A DNA stretch of 19,213 nucleotides, taken from NCBI GenBank assembly GCA_022712235.1, contig JALAGW010000123.1, forward strand, positions 1 to 19,213. The letters run 5' to 3'. Every line of letters starts with the position of its first letter. The first letter of the stretch is position 1. A program made the position numbers and the translations under genes. This document shows positions 8,245-15,139 of the stretch, piece by piece. The notes beneath the pieces were generated by a model. The model saw only the letters and a program-made list of their open reading frames with translations, did not search any database and was not told the origin of the DNA. The DNA is from Brevundimonas sp. (GTDB taxonomy: Bacteria > Pseudomonadota > Alphaproteobacteria > Caulobacterales > Caulobacteraceae).

Positions 8245-9831
8245 ATGACGCAATCACAGACGGATGTCGTCATCCTGGGTGGGGGCCACAACGGGCTGGT
8301 CTGCGCCTTCTATCTGGCGCGGGCCGGGCTGAAGGTGACGGTGCTGGAGCGGCGCGGCGTGGTCGGCGGGGCGGCGGTGACTGAGGAGTTCCATCCCGGA
8401 TTCCGCAACTCAACCGCCAGCTATACCGTCAGCCTGCTGAACCCGCGCGTCATCGCCGACATGGAGCTGGTCCGACATGGCCTGCGGGTGGTCGAGCGAC
8501 GGGCGGCCAACTTCCTGCCCTTCGACGACGGGCGCTATCTGCTGACCGGCGAGGGGCGGACCCAGGCCGAGGTCGCCAAATTCTCGACCCGCGACGCTGA
8601 GCGCCTGCCCGACTATGAGGCGCGGCTGGAGACGGTCGCCGCCATCCTGCGCGACCTGATCCTGACCACGCCGCCCAATGTGGTGGAAGGCGGCTGGCTG
8701 GCGGCCTTGCCGGAGATGCTGAAGGCGGCGTCGCTGGGACGGCGGGTGTCGGGGTTGGGCCTGGCGGCGCAGCGCGATCTTCTGGACCTGTTCGCCAAGT
8801 CAGCGGGCGACTGGCTGGACGGCTGGTTCGAGAGCGACCCGATCAAGGCTCTGTTCGGTTTCGACAGCGTCGTCGGCAACTACGCCAGCCCCTATACGCC
8901 GGGTTCGGCCTATGTCCTGCTGCACCACGTCTTCGGTGAGGTGAACGGCAAGAAGGGGGCTTGGGGCCACGCCATCGGCGGCATGGGGGCGATTACCCAG
9001 GCCATGGCCGCCGCCTGCGCCGAGCAGGGCGTTGACATCCGACTGGACGCGCCCGTCGCCGAGGTGCTGACGGAAAAGGGCAGGGCGGTCGGCGCCGTGA
9101 CCGAGGCGGGCGACGTGACCCGCGCCCGCGCCGTGGTGTCCAACCTGCACCCGCGCCTGCTGTTCGACCGCCTGGTCGATCCCGCCGTGGTCCCGGCGGA
9201 CTTCACAGAACGGATGAGCCGCTACGCCTCCGGCTCCGGCACCTTCCGCATGAATGTGGCCCTGTCCGAACTGCCGCGCTTCACCGCCTTGCCGGGCGCG
9301 GGCGATCACCTGACGGCGGGCGTCATCATCGCGCCGTCGCTGGCCTATATGGATCGCGCGCATGCCGAGGCGCGGCTGAACGGCTGGTCGTCCAAGCCCA
9401 TCGTCGAGATGCTGATCCCCTCGACCCTGGACGACAGCCTGGCGCCGCCCGGCCAGCACGTCGCCAGCCTGTTCTGCCAGCACGTCTCGTCCGATCTGGC
9501 GGACGAGCACCGCGACACGGTGGCCGATCTGATGATCGAGACGGTCGAGGCCCATGCGCCGGGGTTCAAGGCTTCGGTGGTCGGGCGGCTGGCGCTGGGG
9601 CCGCGCGATCTGGAGCGGCGTTTCGGCCTGATCGGCGGCGACATCTTCCACGGGCGGTTGACGCTGGATCAGCTGTTCAGCGCCCGGCCGGTGCTGGGCC
9701 ACGCCGACCATCGGATGCCGGTTCCAGGTCTCAATCTGTGCGGTTCGGGCGCCCATCCTGGCGGCGGGGTGACGGGCGCGCCCGGCCACAATGCGGCGCG
9801 CGCCGTGCTGAAGGACGTCAAGCCAGGCTGA
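8245..9831 (+). CDS. FAD-dependent oxidoreductase, PYROXD2/phytoene-desaturase-like
   Basis: A 528-residue flavoprotein of the phytoene desaturase/amine oxidase superfamily. The N-terminus has the dinucleotide-binding fold VVILGGGHNGLVCAFYLARAG (glycines from about residue 12) ending in the acidic LER at 35-37. The C-terminus has the FAD-closing block LNLCGSGAHPGGGVTGAPG (near 499-517). Between them is the conserved stretch KGAWGHAIGGMGAITQAMAAA, typical of PYROXD2-like proteins. No carotenoid genes (crtB, crtE) are nearby, so a carotenoid role is not supported and the substrate is unknown. ATG 8245 is preceded by GGGGGCGGG, and the 36-bp gap after the MmeI-like gene permits co-transcription. 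Its 3' end overlaps the converging response-regulator gene by 14 bp. Confidence 0.85.
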   Translation: MTQSQTDVVILGGGHNGLVCAFYLARAGLKVTVLERRGVVGGAAVTEEFHPGFRNSTASYTVSLLNPRVIADMELVRHGLRVVERRAANFLPFDDGRYLLTGEGRTQAEVAKFSTRDAERLPDYEARLETVAAILRDLILTTPPNVVEGGWLAALPEMLKAASLGRRVSGLGLAAQRDLLDLFAKSAGDWLDGWFESDPIKALFGFDSVVGNYASPYTPGSAYVLLHHVFGEVNGKKGAWGHAIGGMGAITQAMAAACAEQGVDIRLDAPVAEVLTEKGRAVGAVTEAGDVTRARAVVSNLHPRLLFDRLVDPAVVPADFTERMSRYASGSGTFRMNVALSELPRFTALPGAGDHLTAGVIIAPSLAYMDRAHAEARLNGWSSKPIVEMLIPSTLDDSLAPPGQHVASLFCQHVSSDLADEHRDTVADLMIETVEAHAPGFKASVVGRLALGPRDLERRFGLIGGDIFHGRLTLDQLFSARPVLGHADHRMPVPGLNLCGSGAHPGGGVTGAPGHNAARAVLKDVKPG

Positions 9832-10195
9832 TGCTCATGGCCTTCATCAGGGCGTCGCGGATGGCGCCTTCGGTAAAGGGCTTCTGGATGGTGGGGTGGC
9901 CACGCCAATGCTCAGGCAGACCCGCCTCGCCATAGCCGGTGGAGAAGACGAAGGGCACGCCGCGCGCCTTCAGCGCCTCGGCCACCGGAAACACCTCGCG
10001 ACCGGCGACGTTGACGTCCAGCAGGGCGGCGTCCAGTCCGCCCTCGGTCGTGGCGGCCGTCAGGCCATCGTCGATGTTGGATTCCGGCCCGACCACGGCG
10101 CAGCCCATGTCCTCGAGAATGGTCTCCAGCAACATGGCCACCAGGGACTCGTCTTCGATCACCAGCACGCGACGGCCCTGCAAAGCGTTGGTCAT
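9818..10195 (-). CDS. Single-domain response regulator (CheY-like receiver)
   Basis: A 125-residue stand-alone receiver domain with no output domain. Receiver landmarks are the acidic pair E14-D15 (LVIEDE), phospho-acceptor D60 (ALLDVNVAG), switch residue S85/T86 (FVFSTGYG) and K105 (IQKPF). It overlaps the upstream histidine kinase by four bases (ATGA), a classic translational-coupling arrangement, so it is almost certainly the kinase's partner. With no DNA-binding domain it must act by protein-protein contact or as a phosphate relay or sink. Its 3' end is antisense to the last 14 bases of the FAD oxidoreductase. Confidence 0.93.
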   Translation of the reverse strand: MTNALQGRRVLVIEDESLVAMLLETILEDMGCAVVGPESNIDDGLTAATTEGGLDAALLDVNVAGREVFPVAEALKARGVPFVFSTGYGEAGLPEHWRGHPTIQKPFTEGAIRDALMKAMSISLA

Positions 10196-11703
10196 GCGGC
10201 TTCCTTGTTCAGCGGAATGGTGATTTCGGCGGTGAAGCCGTCATCGCGGTAATGCATCCGGACCGTGCCCGCCAGATCGTGCCGCACGTTGCGCTCGATC
10301 AAACGACTGCCGAAGCCTCTGCGTTCCGGCGGCGCCACCGAGGGGCCGCCCATCTCGCGCCAGATGATGCCGAGGTGCGGATCATTCAGGTCGGCCACGG
10401 ACCAGTCGACCAGCACGCGCCCGTCGCCTGGCGACAGGGCGCCATATTTAGCGGCGTTGGTGGCCAGTTCGTGGAAGATCATGCCCAGTGATACGGCCAT
10501 GGCCGGGTCCAGCGCCACGTTCGGTCCGTTCAGGGTCAGTCTGTGCAGGCCGTGGGCCGTGGTTTCGTGCTCCAGAACCGCGCGCAGGTCGGCGCCTTCC
10601 CAATGGCTGCGGGTCAGCAGGTCGTGGGTGTGCGACAGCGACAGGATGCGCGACTGGAAGGTCTCGGCGAAGGAGCGCGGGTCCTCGTGCGAGCGCGCGG
10701 TCTGCATGGCGATCGACTGGACCGTGGCCAGGGTGTTCTTCACCCGGTGGTTCAACTCGTCGATCATCAGCTTCTGACGTTCGACGGCCATGACCGTGTC
10801 GGTCACGTCGTGCCCCTGGACGAAGACGCCGACGATCTCTCCGCCGTCGTTGCGGATCGGCTGGTAGATGAAATTCAGATAGCGGGTCGCCAGCAGACCG
10901 TTGGGAGTCTGCTGCAACTGCACGGGACTCTGGCGTCCCTGGAAAGGCTCGCCCGTCGCCAGGACCTCGTCGAGGAAGTCGTAATATCCCTGACCCGCCA
11001 GTTCGGGCAGAGCTTCGCGAATGGGCTTTCCGATCACTTCACGGTGGCCGATCAACTGACCATAGGCGCCATTGTGCAATTGAACCACGTGCTCGGGGCC
11101 GTTCAGAACGGCGACAAAGCCCGGCGTCTGCATGAACATGTCCAGCAGTTGCCGTCGTTCCGTCTCCAGTCGGCGATTGTCAGCCTGCACGCTCATGGCG
11201 CGGCGGAACATGCCGCCGCCGATCAGACTGTCCAGGGCCGAGACGTTGTCTTCCGGCCTCAGCCGACCGACCTGGCGGCGCAGCCGCTCCAACTCGGTGA
11301 TGTCGCTGGTGTGTTGAAGGATATGGGTGACCCGGCCCGCCGCGTCCTTGATCGGCGTGTGTGTGCAACTCCAGTAGCGGTCGTCATACAGGATCGAGCC
11401 GTCATCCTGCTCGATCGGGATCGGGTAGTGGAGCACCGCCAGATTGTCCGGTTGTCCCGTCGTCAGCACCTTGTCGAACGACGCGGCCAGTTGGCGGGCG
11501 TTTTCGGGCGCTTCCTCTCCCGGCCCGGCGTCGAACGCCTGCATTACGGGCTGACCCAGAAGGTCCTCGCGGCGGCGATGGGTCACGTCCAGATAGGCCT
11601 GGTTCATGCCCGCATAGCGAAGCTGAGCGTCCAGCAGCATGTAGGGGTTGGGCGAGGCGTCGAACGCTGCGACCAGATCGATTGTCTTGGCGAGTGTTCG
11701 CAA
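10192..11703 (-). CDS. PAS-domain HWE-family sensor histidine kinase, TTG start
   Basis: A soluble sensor kinase of 503 residues. It has an N-terminal PAS domain (about 8-135, FDASPNPYMLLDAQLRYAG), a linker, a second PAS domain (about 185-305) and an HWE kinase core. The phospho-acceptor is His319 in DELNHRVKNTLATVQSIA. The ATP-binding N box is HELATNAAKYG at 411-421, and WREMGGP (448-454) followed by RRGFGSRLIE completes the HWE signature. No membrane segments are seen; HWE kinases often sense light, redox or stress through PAS/PAC modules, but no cofactor cysteine motif such as NCRFL is present. The start is TTG at 11703-11701: an in-frame stop lies nine codons upstream, no ATG or GTG comes first, and GGGGGA lies five bases upstream. 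It overlaps the response regulator by four bases. Confidence 0.92.
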   Translation of the reverse strand: MRTLAKTIDLVAAFDASPNPYMLLDAQLRYAGMNQAYLDVTHRRREDLLGQPVMQAFDAGPGEEAPENARQLAASFDKVLTTGQPDNLAVLHYPIPIEQDDGSILYDDRYWSCTHTPIKDAAGRVTHILQHTSDITELERLRRQVGRLRPEDNVSALDSLIGGGMFRRAMSVQADNRRLETERRQLLDMFMQTPGFVAVLNGPEHVVQLHNGAYGQLIGHREVIGKPIREALPELAGQGYYDFLDEVLATGEPFQGRQSPVQLQQTPNGLLATRYLNFIYQPIRNDGGEIVGVFVQGHDVTDTVMAVERQKLMIDELNHRVKNTLATVQSIAMQTARSHEDPRSFAETFQSRILSLSHTHDLLTRSHWEGADLRAVLEHETTAHGLHRLTLNGPNVALDPAMAVSLGMIFHELATNAAKYGALSPGDGRVLVDWSVADLNDPHLGIIWREMGGPSVAPPERRGFGSRLIERNVRHDLAGTVRMHYRDDGFTAEITIPLNKEAA

Positions 11704-11708
11704 TCCTG

Positions 11709-11714
11709 TCCCCC
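11709..11714 (-). promoter_or_regulatory. Ribosome binding site deciding a TTG start
   Basis: On the reverse strand GGGGGA ends five bases before TTG 11703-11701, the first possible start after an in-frame TAG. It supports initiation of the histidine kinase at TTG. Starting instead at the next in-frame ATG (residue 22) would cut into the PAS domain. Confidence 0.6.
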
Positions 11715-11832
11715 AGCATTCTCCACCCTAACGCCGGCGGCGCACAAAGGGTGCGTGTTCCTGCCGCGAAAAATCAGGGAATGTCTAGCGGTGGCGCCGA
11801 ATTGTGAAAACGAGCGTTTTTATTTCGCCCTT

Positions 11833-12975
11833 CTAGGCGTTGGCGCCGAGAGTATCCGCCAGGGTCCAATACATGGGCTTGGGGCTGTAGGAGTCGTCAT
11901 AAGGCAGGCCCCGATTCACGCCACGAGAGGCCCTGACGTGGCTGTCGACCTGCTCGGTCAGCCAGGAAAACTTGTCCGTCAGGCCCCAGGTCACCACGCC
12001 GCGCACCTCGGGGAAGGCCAACATGACGTCGAGATAGCGGCGGGTTTCGTCGGCCACCTTCTGATCGCGCGCGGCCGTCGTATGGGCAGCGTTTGTCTCC
12101 TTGACGTCCAGTTCGGTCACGGTGATGTCCAGGCCCAGATCGATCAGGGCCTTGGTCATTTCCTGCAGGCCGGCGGCGTCGATCGGCCCCTTGGACAGGT
12201 CGAGGTGGGCCTGAACCCCGACGCCGTCCAGCGGGACGTCGGCGGCGCGCAAACGACGGGCCAGGGCGACGAAGGCCTGACGACGCGCCTTGTCGACCGG
12301 GTTGCCGTACTCGAAACCGTAGTCGTTGATGACCAGATGGGCATTGGGGGCGTGCGCCCGCGCCTCATCCATCGCCCGTTCGATATAGGTCGGGCCAAAG
12401 GCGCGGAAGAAGGTATTGCGGCGCAGGTTGCGCGCTCCCGCCTCGGTGTCGATGGGCTCGTTGATCACGTCCCATTCCTCGATGCGCGATCCGTATCGGC
12501 CCAGCACGCGCGAGAAATGTTCGGACATCAGCCGCCAGTCGCGTTGGCTCAGCATTTCGCGCTTGGCCCAGTCGGGCGTGCTTTGGTCCCACAGCAGTGT
12601 ATGGCCGCGCACCCGCAGGCCGTTTTCATCGGAGAAGGCCAGAAGATCGTCGACAGGGGTGAAGTTGAACTGCCCCTTGCGCCATTCGAGCGAGTTCCAT
12701 TTCAGATGAATCTCGGGTGTCAGGACCTCGCAGTCGCGCAGCACGGCGGCGCGCAGAGCCTTGTCCTGACGCAGATGTTCGGCGCGGGCGGCGGCGCCGA
12801 AGTAGCGGCCGCCGCTGCGGGCCGCGCGGGACAGGGACGGAACGGAAGCGGATGCGTCGGGCAGGGCGGCGCCTTCCCCCTCGGGCCTTGCCCAGACCCC
12901 GTGTGGCGTAACGGACAAGGCCGGAACCAGCGCAAGGCCGGTCAATATGGACCGTCGTGACGGAAGCGTCAGCAT
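11833..12975 (-). CDS. GH10 endo-1,4-beta-xylanase-like hydrolase, exported
   Basis: A 380-residue glycoside hydrolase family 10 protein that would cut beta-1,4-xylan or a related polymer outside the cytoplasm. The N-terminus SRRSILTGLALVPALS resembles a twin-arginine or lipoprotein-free Sec signal, with cleavage plausible after about residue 29. Catalytic residues are E173, the acid/base, in EEWDVINEP, and E288, the nucleophile, in ITVTELDVK. HTLLWD at 125-130, INDYGFE at 216-222 and GVGVQAHL at 251-258 are further GH10 blocks. There is no carbohydrate-binding module. Gene order downstream of a membrane glycosyltransferase and a BcsS-like barrel recalls cellulose operons, where a hydrolase trims the nascent polymer; degradation of plant xylan is the alternative. 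No transporter or xylose catabolic gene is adjacent. Confidence 0.93.
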   Translation of the reverse strand: MLTLPSRRSILTGLALVPALSVTPHGVWARPEGEGAALPDASASVPSLSRAARSGGRYFGAAARAEHLRQDKALRAAVLRDCEVLTPEIHLKWNSLEWRKGQFNFTPVDDLLAFSDENGLRVRGHTLLWDQSTPDWAKREMLSQRDWRLMSEHFSRVLGRYGSRIEEWDVINEPIDTEAGARNLRRNTFFRAFGPTYIERAMDEARAHAPNAHLVINDYGFEYGNPVDKARRQAFVALARRLRAADVPLDGVGVQAHLDLSKGPIDAAGLQEMTKALIDLGLDITVTELDVKETNAAHTTAARDQKVADETRRYLDVMLAFPEVRGVVTWGLTDKFSWLTEQVDSHVRASRGVNRGLPYDDSYSPKPMYWTLADTLGANA

Positions 12976-13036
12976 ACTGCGCTCAACCTTCTCAAGCTAC
13001 GGAGAAGAACAAGCGCTATTCGTTAGGCCTCCGAAG

Positions 13037-13051
13037 ATAATACGGAGTTAA
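13037..13051. promoter_or_regulatory. CtrA-like near-consensus box upstream of the GH10 gene
   Basis: ATAA-N7-TTAA followed by C differs by one base from the CtrA full site TTAA-N7-TTAA. It lies about 62-76 bases upstream of the GH10 start in the 196-bp gap after bcsS. On the reverse strand it also contains TATTAT, a possible -10 hexamer. A one-mismatch match can occur by chance, so this is tentative. Confidence 0.3.
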
Positions 13052-13171
13052 CAATTGCTGATGGGTGATTTTAGGGCGGGAATGCAGTCGTCATTGGGCC
13101 GCCTCTTAAGGTGAAGCTTGTGGATGTTCTGGCGGCAATGTCGCTTAGAGGGGTTTCAGCTCGATCCAGAA

Positions 13172-13897
13172 CTAGAAGCTGCGATAGAAGCCGACGCGGA
13201 CATAGCCGTCGGAATCCCGGTCGTCCCCGTCGCTGAAGCCGGCCGAGATCTGGAATTCCGCCTGTTCGCCGACCTTCACGCCCAAGACAGGGCCGATGCG
13301 ATAAGCGCTGTAGTTGGAATCGCCGTCCGCGCCGATTTCAACGCCCGCCCGGAGACGGCCCGAAGAACCGACGGTGTGCGTCAGGCTGGCCTGGGCGTCA
13401 TAGTCGTCCAGCTGGAAGCCATAGGAGCCGTACCAGTCGACCCGCCAGGGGCCGGACACATGCCCGCCGTCAGCGCTGACCATCATCTCGCCCTGACCGC
13501 CGTCGCGGCGGTTGCCGGGGTCGCCGGGGCTGAGGTCGGTGTCGACGTAGCGATAGCCCAGGCCCACGCTGCCCCAGGTTGGCCCCGACCCGAAGCGATA
13601 GACCAGTTCCGCCTGGGCTCCGGTGAAGTCCGCGTCGATGGTGACGGGGCCGTTCTGGTAGTCATAGCCGCCGGTATAGACCACGCCGCGCACGGCCCAG
13701 CCCTTGCCGTCGACCGGGCCGGGCAGGCCGACCGTGGCGCCGAGGTAGGCGGAGTCCGCGACATCCAGCTTGCCGCCGGCGAAAACCGTCACGTCGCTCT
13801 GCGCCGCGGCGGTCCCGGCCCATCCGGTCGCGCCCAGCGCGATGAGGGCGGCGGCGAATGAGGTTTTCGATGCAAGGCGACGCGGTTGGTCGGTCAT
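13172..13897 (-). CDS. bcsS: BcsS-like outer-membrane protein (cellulose biosynthesis BcsS family)
   Basis: A 241-residue secreted beta-barrel-type protein. Residues 1-32 form a signal peptide (RR near the start, hydrophobic AAALIALGATGWAG, cleavage AAA|Q after residue 32). The mature part alternates short aromatic/glycine strands and ends in FYRSF with a C-terminal phenylalanine, typical of outer-membrane barrels. The layout (VFAGGKLDVADSAYLGA, then GWAVRGVVYTGGYDY, LSPGDPGN at 122-129, YRIGPVLGV near the end) matches my recollection of the alphaproteobacterial BcsS family, found in cellulose clusters with unproven function. ATG 13897 is preferred over ATG 13903 because AGGGA lies six bases before it but directly abuts the earlier one. 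No bcsB or bcsC is present, so it probably serves a different polymer. The family name is moderately sure; outer-membrane location is more so. Confidence 0.72.
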   Translation of the reverse strand: MTDQPRRLASKTSFAAALIALGATGWAGTAAAQSDVTVFAGGKLDVADSAYLGATVGLPGPVDGKGWAVRGVVYTGGYDYQNGPVTIDADFTGAQAELVYRFGSGPTWGSVGLGYRYVDTDLSPGDPGNRRDGGQGEMMVSADGGHVSGPWRVDWYGSYGFQLDDYDAQASLTHTVGSSGRLRAGVEIGADGDSNYSAYRIGPVLGVKVGEQAEFQISAGFSDGDDRDSDGYVRVGFYRSF

Positions 13898-13924
13898 GAA
13901 CATTCCCTAACGATAGTATCGAGC

Positions 13925-13945
13925 GCGTCGCTTTGCCAGCGACGC
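13925..13945 (-). repeat. Perfect 8-bp stem-loop in the leader of the BcsS-like gene
   Basis: GCGTCGCT and AGCGACGC flank a five-base loop (TTGCC on the + strand), giving a GC-rich hairpin 28 bases upstream of the bcsS-like start and 46 bases past the epimerase stop. No T-run follows on the reverse strand, so it is not a canonical intrinsic terminator. It could be a processing or stabilising structure between cotranscribed genes. The rest of the gap has the short palindrome CAGCTAAGCTG at 13960-13970. Confidence 0.5.
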
Positions 13946-13990
13946 CGAGGAAGGCGCTTCAGCTAAGCTGGCTCATTTTGGTTAATACTT

Positions 13991-15127
13991 TCAGACGACC
14001 AGTTTTCCTCTCGCCAGTTCGGCCAGGCACTCAGCGCTGCGATCGACCGGGGCCTTGGTCCGCGACACCCAGGCGATCAGTTCCTCCATGCCGGTGTCCA
14101 TGTCGCGTTCGGGCTTGAAGCCGTAGGCGCGCTCGATCTTGGAGATGTCGCCGAAGCAATGCCGGATGTCGCCGACGCGGTATTTGTTGAGCACCTCGGG
14201 GGCGATGTTCTTGCCCAGCAGGCGGGCCAGGACGGCGGCGATCTCGTTGATCGAAATCGGAGCGCCGCTGCCGACGTTGAACACGTCCCAGCTCTCCTGC
14301 TGGCTGTCCAGAACGGTGGCGAAGGCGCGGGCGACATCCTGAACATGGACGAAGTCGCGCATCTGGCGGCCGTCCTCGAACACCAGCGGCGGTTGGTCGT
14401 TCAGCAGCCGCGATATGAAGATGGCGGCGACCCCGGTGTAGGGATTGCTGAGCGCCTGGCGCGAGCCATAGGCGTTGAACAGGCGCAGCGCGACTGTGGG
14501 GATTTGCAGCGCTCGCCCGACCGAGAGGAACATCTCCTCATGATCGCGCTTGTTGACCGCATAGATGGAGTTGGGCTGCAGCAGCTTGTCTTCCGCCGTG
14601 GGGACGGGTTCCAGTTCCTCGCCGTCGATCATGACCTCCCACTGGCGCGCCTCCAGTTGAGCATGGGGGCGGACATCGGCGGTGACGTGGGCGTGGGTCG
14701 AGGGGCGGACGTAGTCGCCCTCGCCATAGATCGACATGGACGAGGCCACGGCGATCCGTTCAACCTTATGCGGTTTCTGGGATAGGACCTCCAGCATGAC
14801 GGCGGCGGCCATGACGTTGTTGCGCGTATAGTCGACGATATTGGTCATGCTCTGGCCAACCCCGACCGAGGCCGCCAGGTGGGCCAGGTGGGTCACGCCA
14901 TCCAGCGCGGCCTCGAACACGCCTTCGTCCAGGATGTCGCCCCGGATGCGGCGCGCGCGCGGGTCGAGGTAGATGGGCCAGCCGTCGGCGTCCATTTCGC
15001 CGTCGCCGTGAACCTGGGGCGACAGGCTGTCGAGCACGCTGACGCGATAGCCGCGCGCCAGCATGGCGTCGACCAGATGGGAGCCGATGAAGCCGGCGCC
15101 GCCCGTGATCAGAATATGCTTGTCCAT
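13991..15127 (-). CDS. SDR-family nucleotide-sugar epimerase (dTDP-L-rhamnose 4-epimerase / UDP-glucose 4-epimerase type)
   Basis: A 378-residue extended short-chain dehydrogenase that should invert C4 of an NDP-sugar using bound NAD. Visible are GGAGFIGSHLVD (glycines 9-15), the D33 region after strand 2 (VLDSLSPQVHGD), serine in VASSMSIYG (about 128-135) and the catalytic YAVNK at 189-193. RLFNAYG and MRDFVHVQDVA further on fit epimerases. An insertion between the serine and tyrosine (residues about 150-185, PHAQLEARQWEV onward) and the LSPQVHG loop resemble proteins annotated as dTDP-L-rhamnose 4-epimerase, but substrate cannot be fixed by eye. It begins 12 bp after the glycosyltransferase stop, so the two are one operon. 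It likely supplies an activated sugar for the polymer. Confidence 0.85.
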   Translation of the reverse strand: MDKHILITGGAGFIGSHLVDAMLARGYRVSVLDSLSPQVHGDGEMDADGWPIYLDPRARRIRGDILDEGVFEAALDGVTHLAHLAASVGVGQSMTNIVDYTRNNVMAAAVMLEVLSQKPHKVERIAVASSMSIYGEGDYVRPSTHAHVTADVRPHAQLEARQWEVMIDGEELEPVPTAEDKLLQPNSIYAVNKRDHEEMFLSVGRALQIPTVALRLFNAYGSRQALSNPYTGVAAIFISRLLNDQPPLVFEDGRQMRDFVHVQDVARAFATVLDSQQESWDVFNVGSGAPISINEIAAVLARLLGKNIAPEVLNKYRVGDIRHCFGDISKIERAYGFKPERDMDTGMEELIAWVSRTKAPVDRSAECLAELARGKLVV

Positions 15128-15139
15128 GACCGCATCCGC

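Noticed and set aside
11729..11770. GGAAC and CGTT upstream of the histidine kinase as an EcfG promoter
   Set aside because: The spacing on the reverse strand is 23 bases, while the consensus needs 16-17.
11781..11790. ATGTCTAG upstream of the histidine kinase, matching half of the hut operator
   Set aside because: The other half-site is absent, so it is not palindromic; eight bases can match by chance.
10543..12960. Very long (about 800 codon) rightward frame across the histidine kinase and xylanase
   Set aside because: It is antisense to two genes with full catalytic motifs, and its composition (repeated G, A, R, Q, V, H) is typical of a shadow frame.
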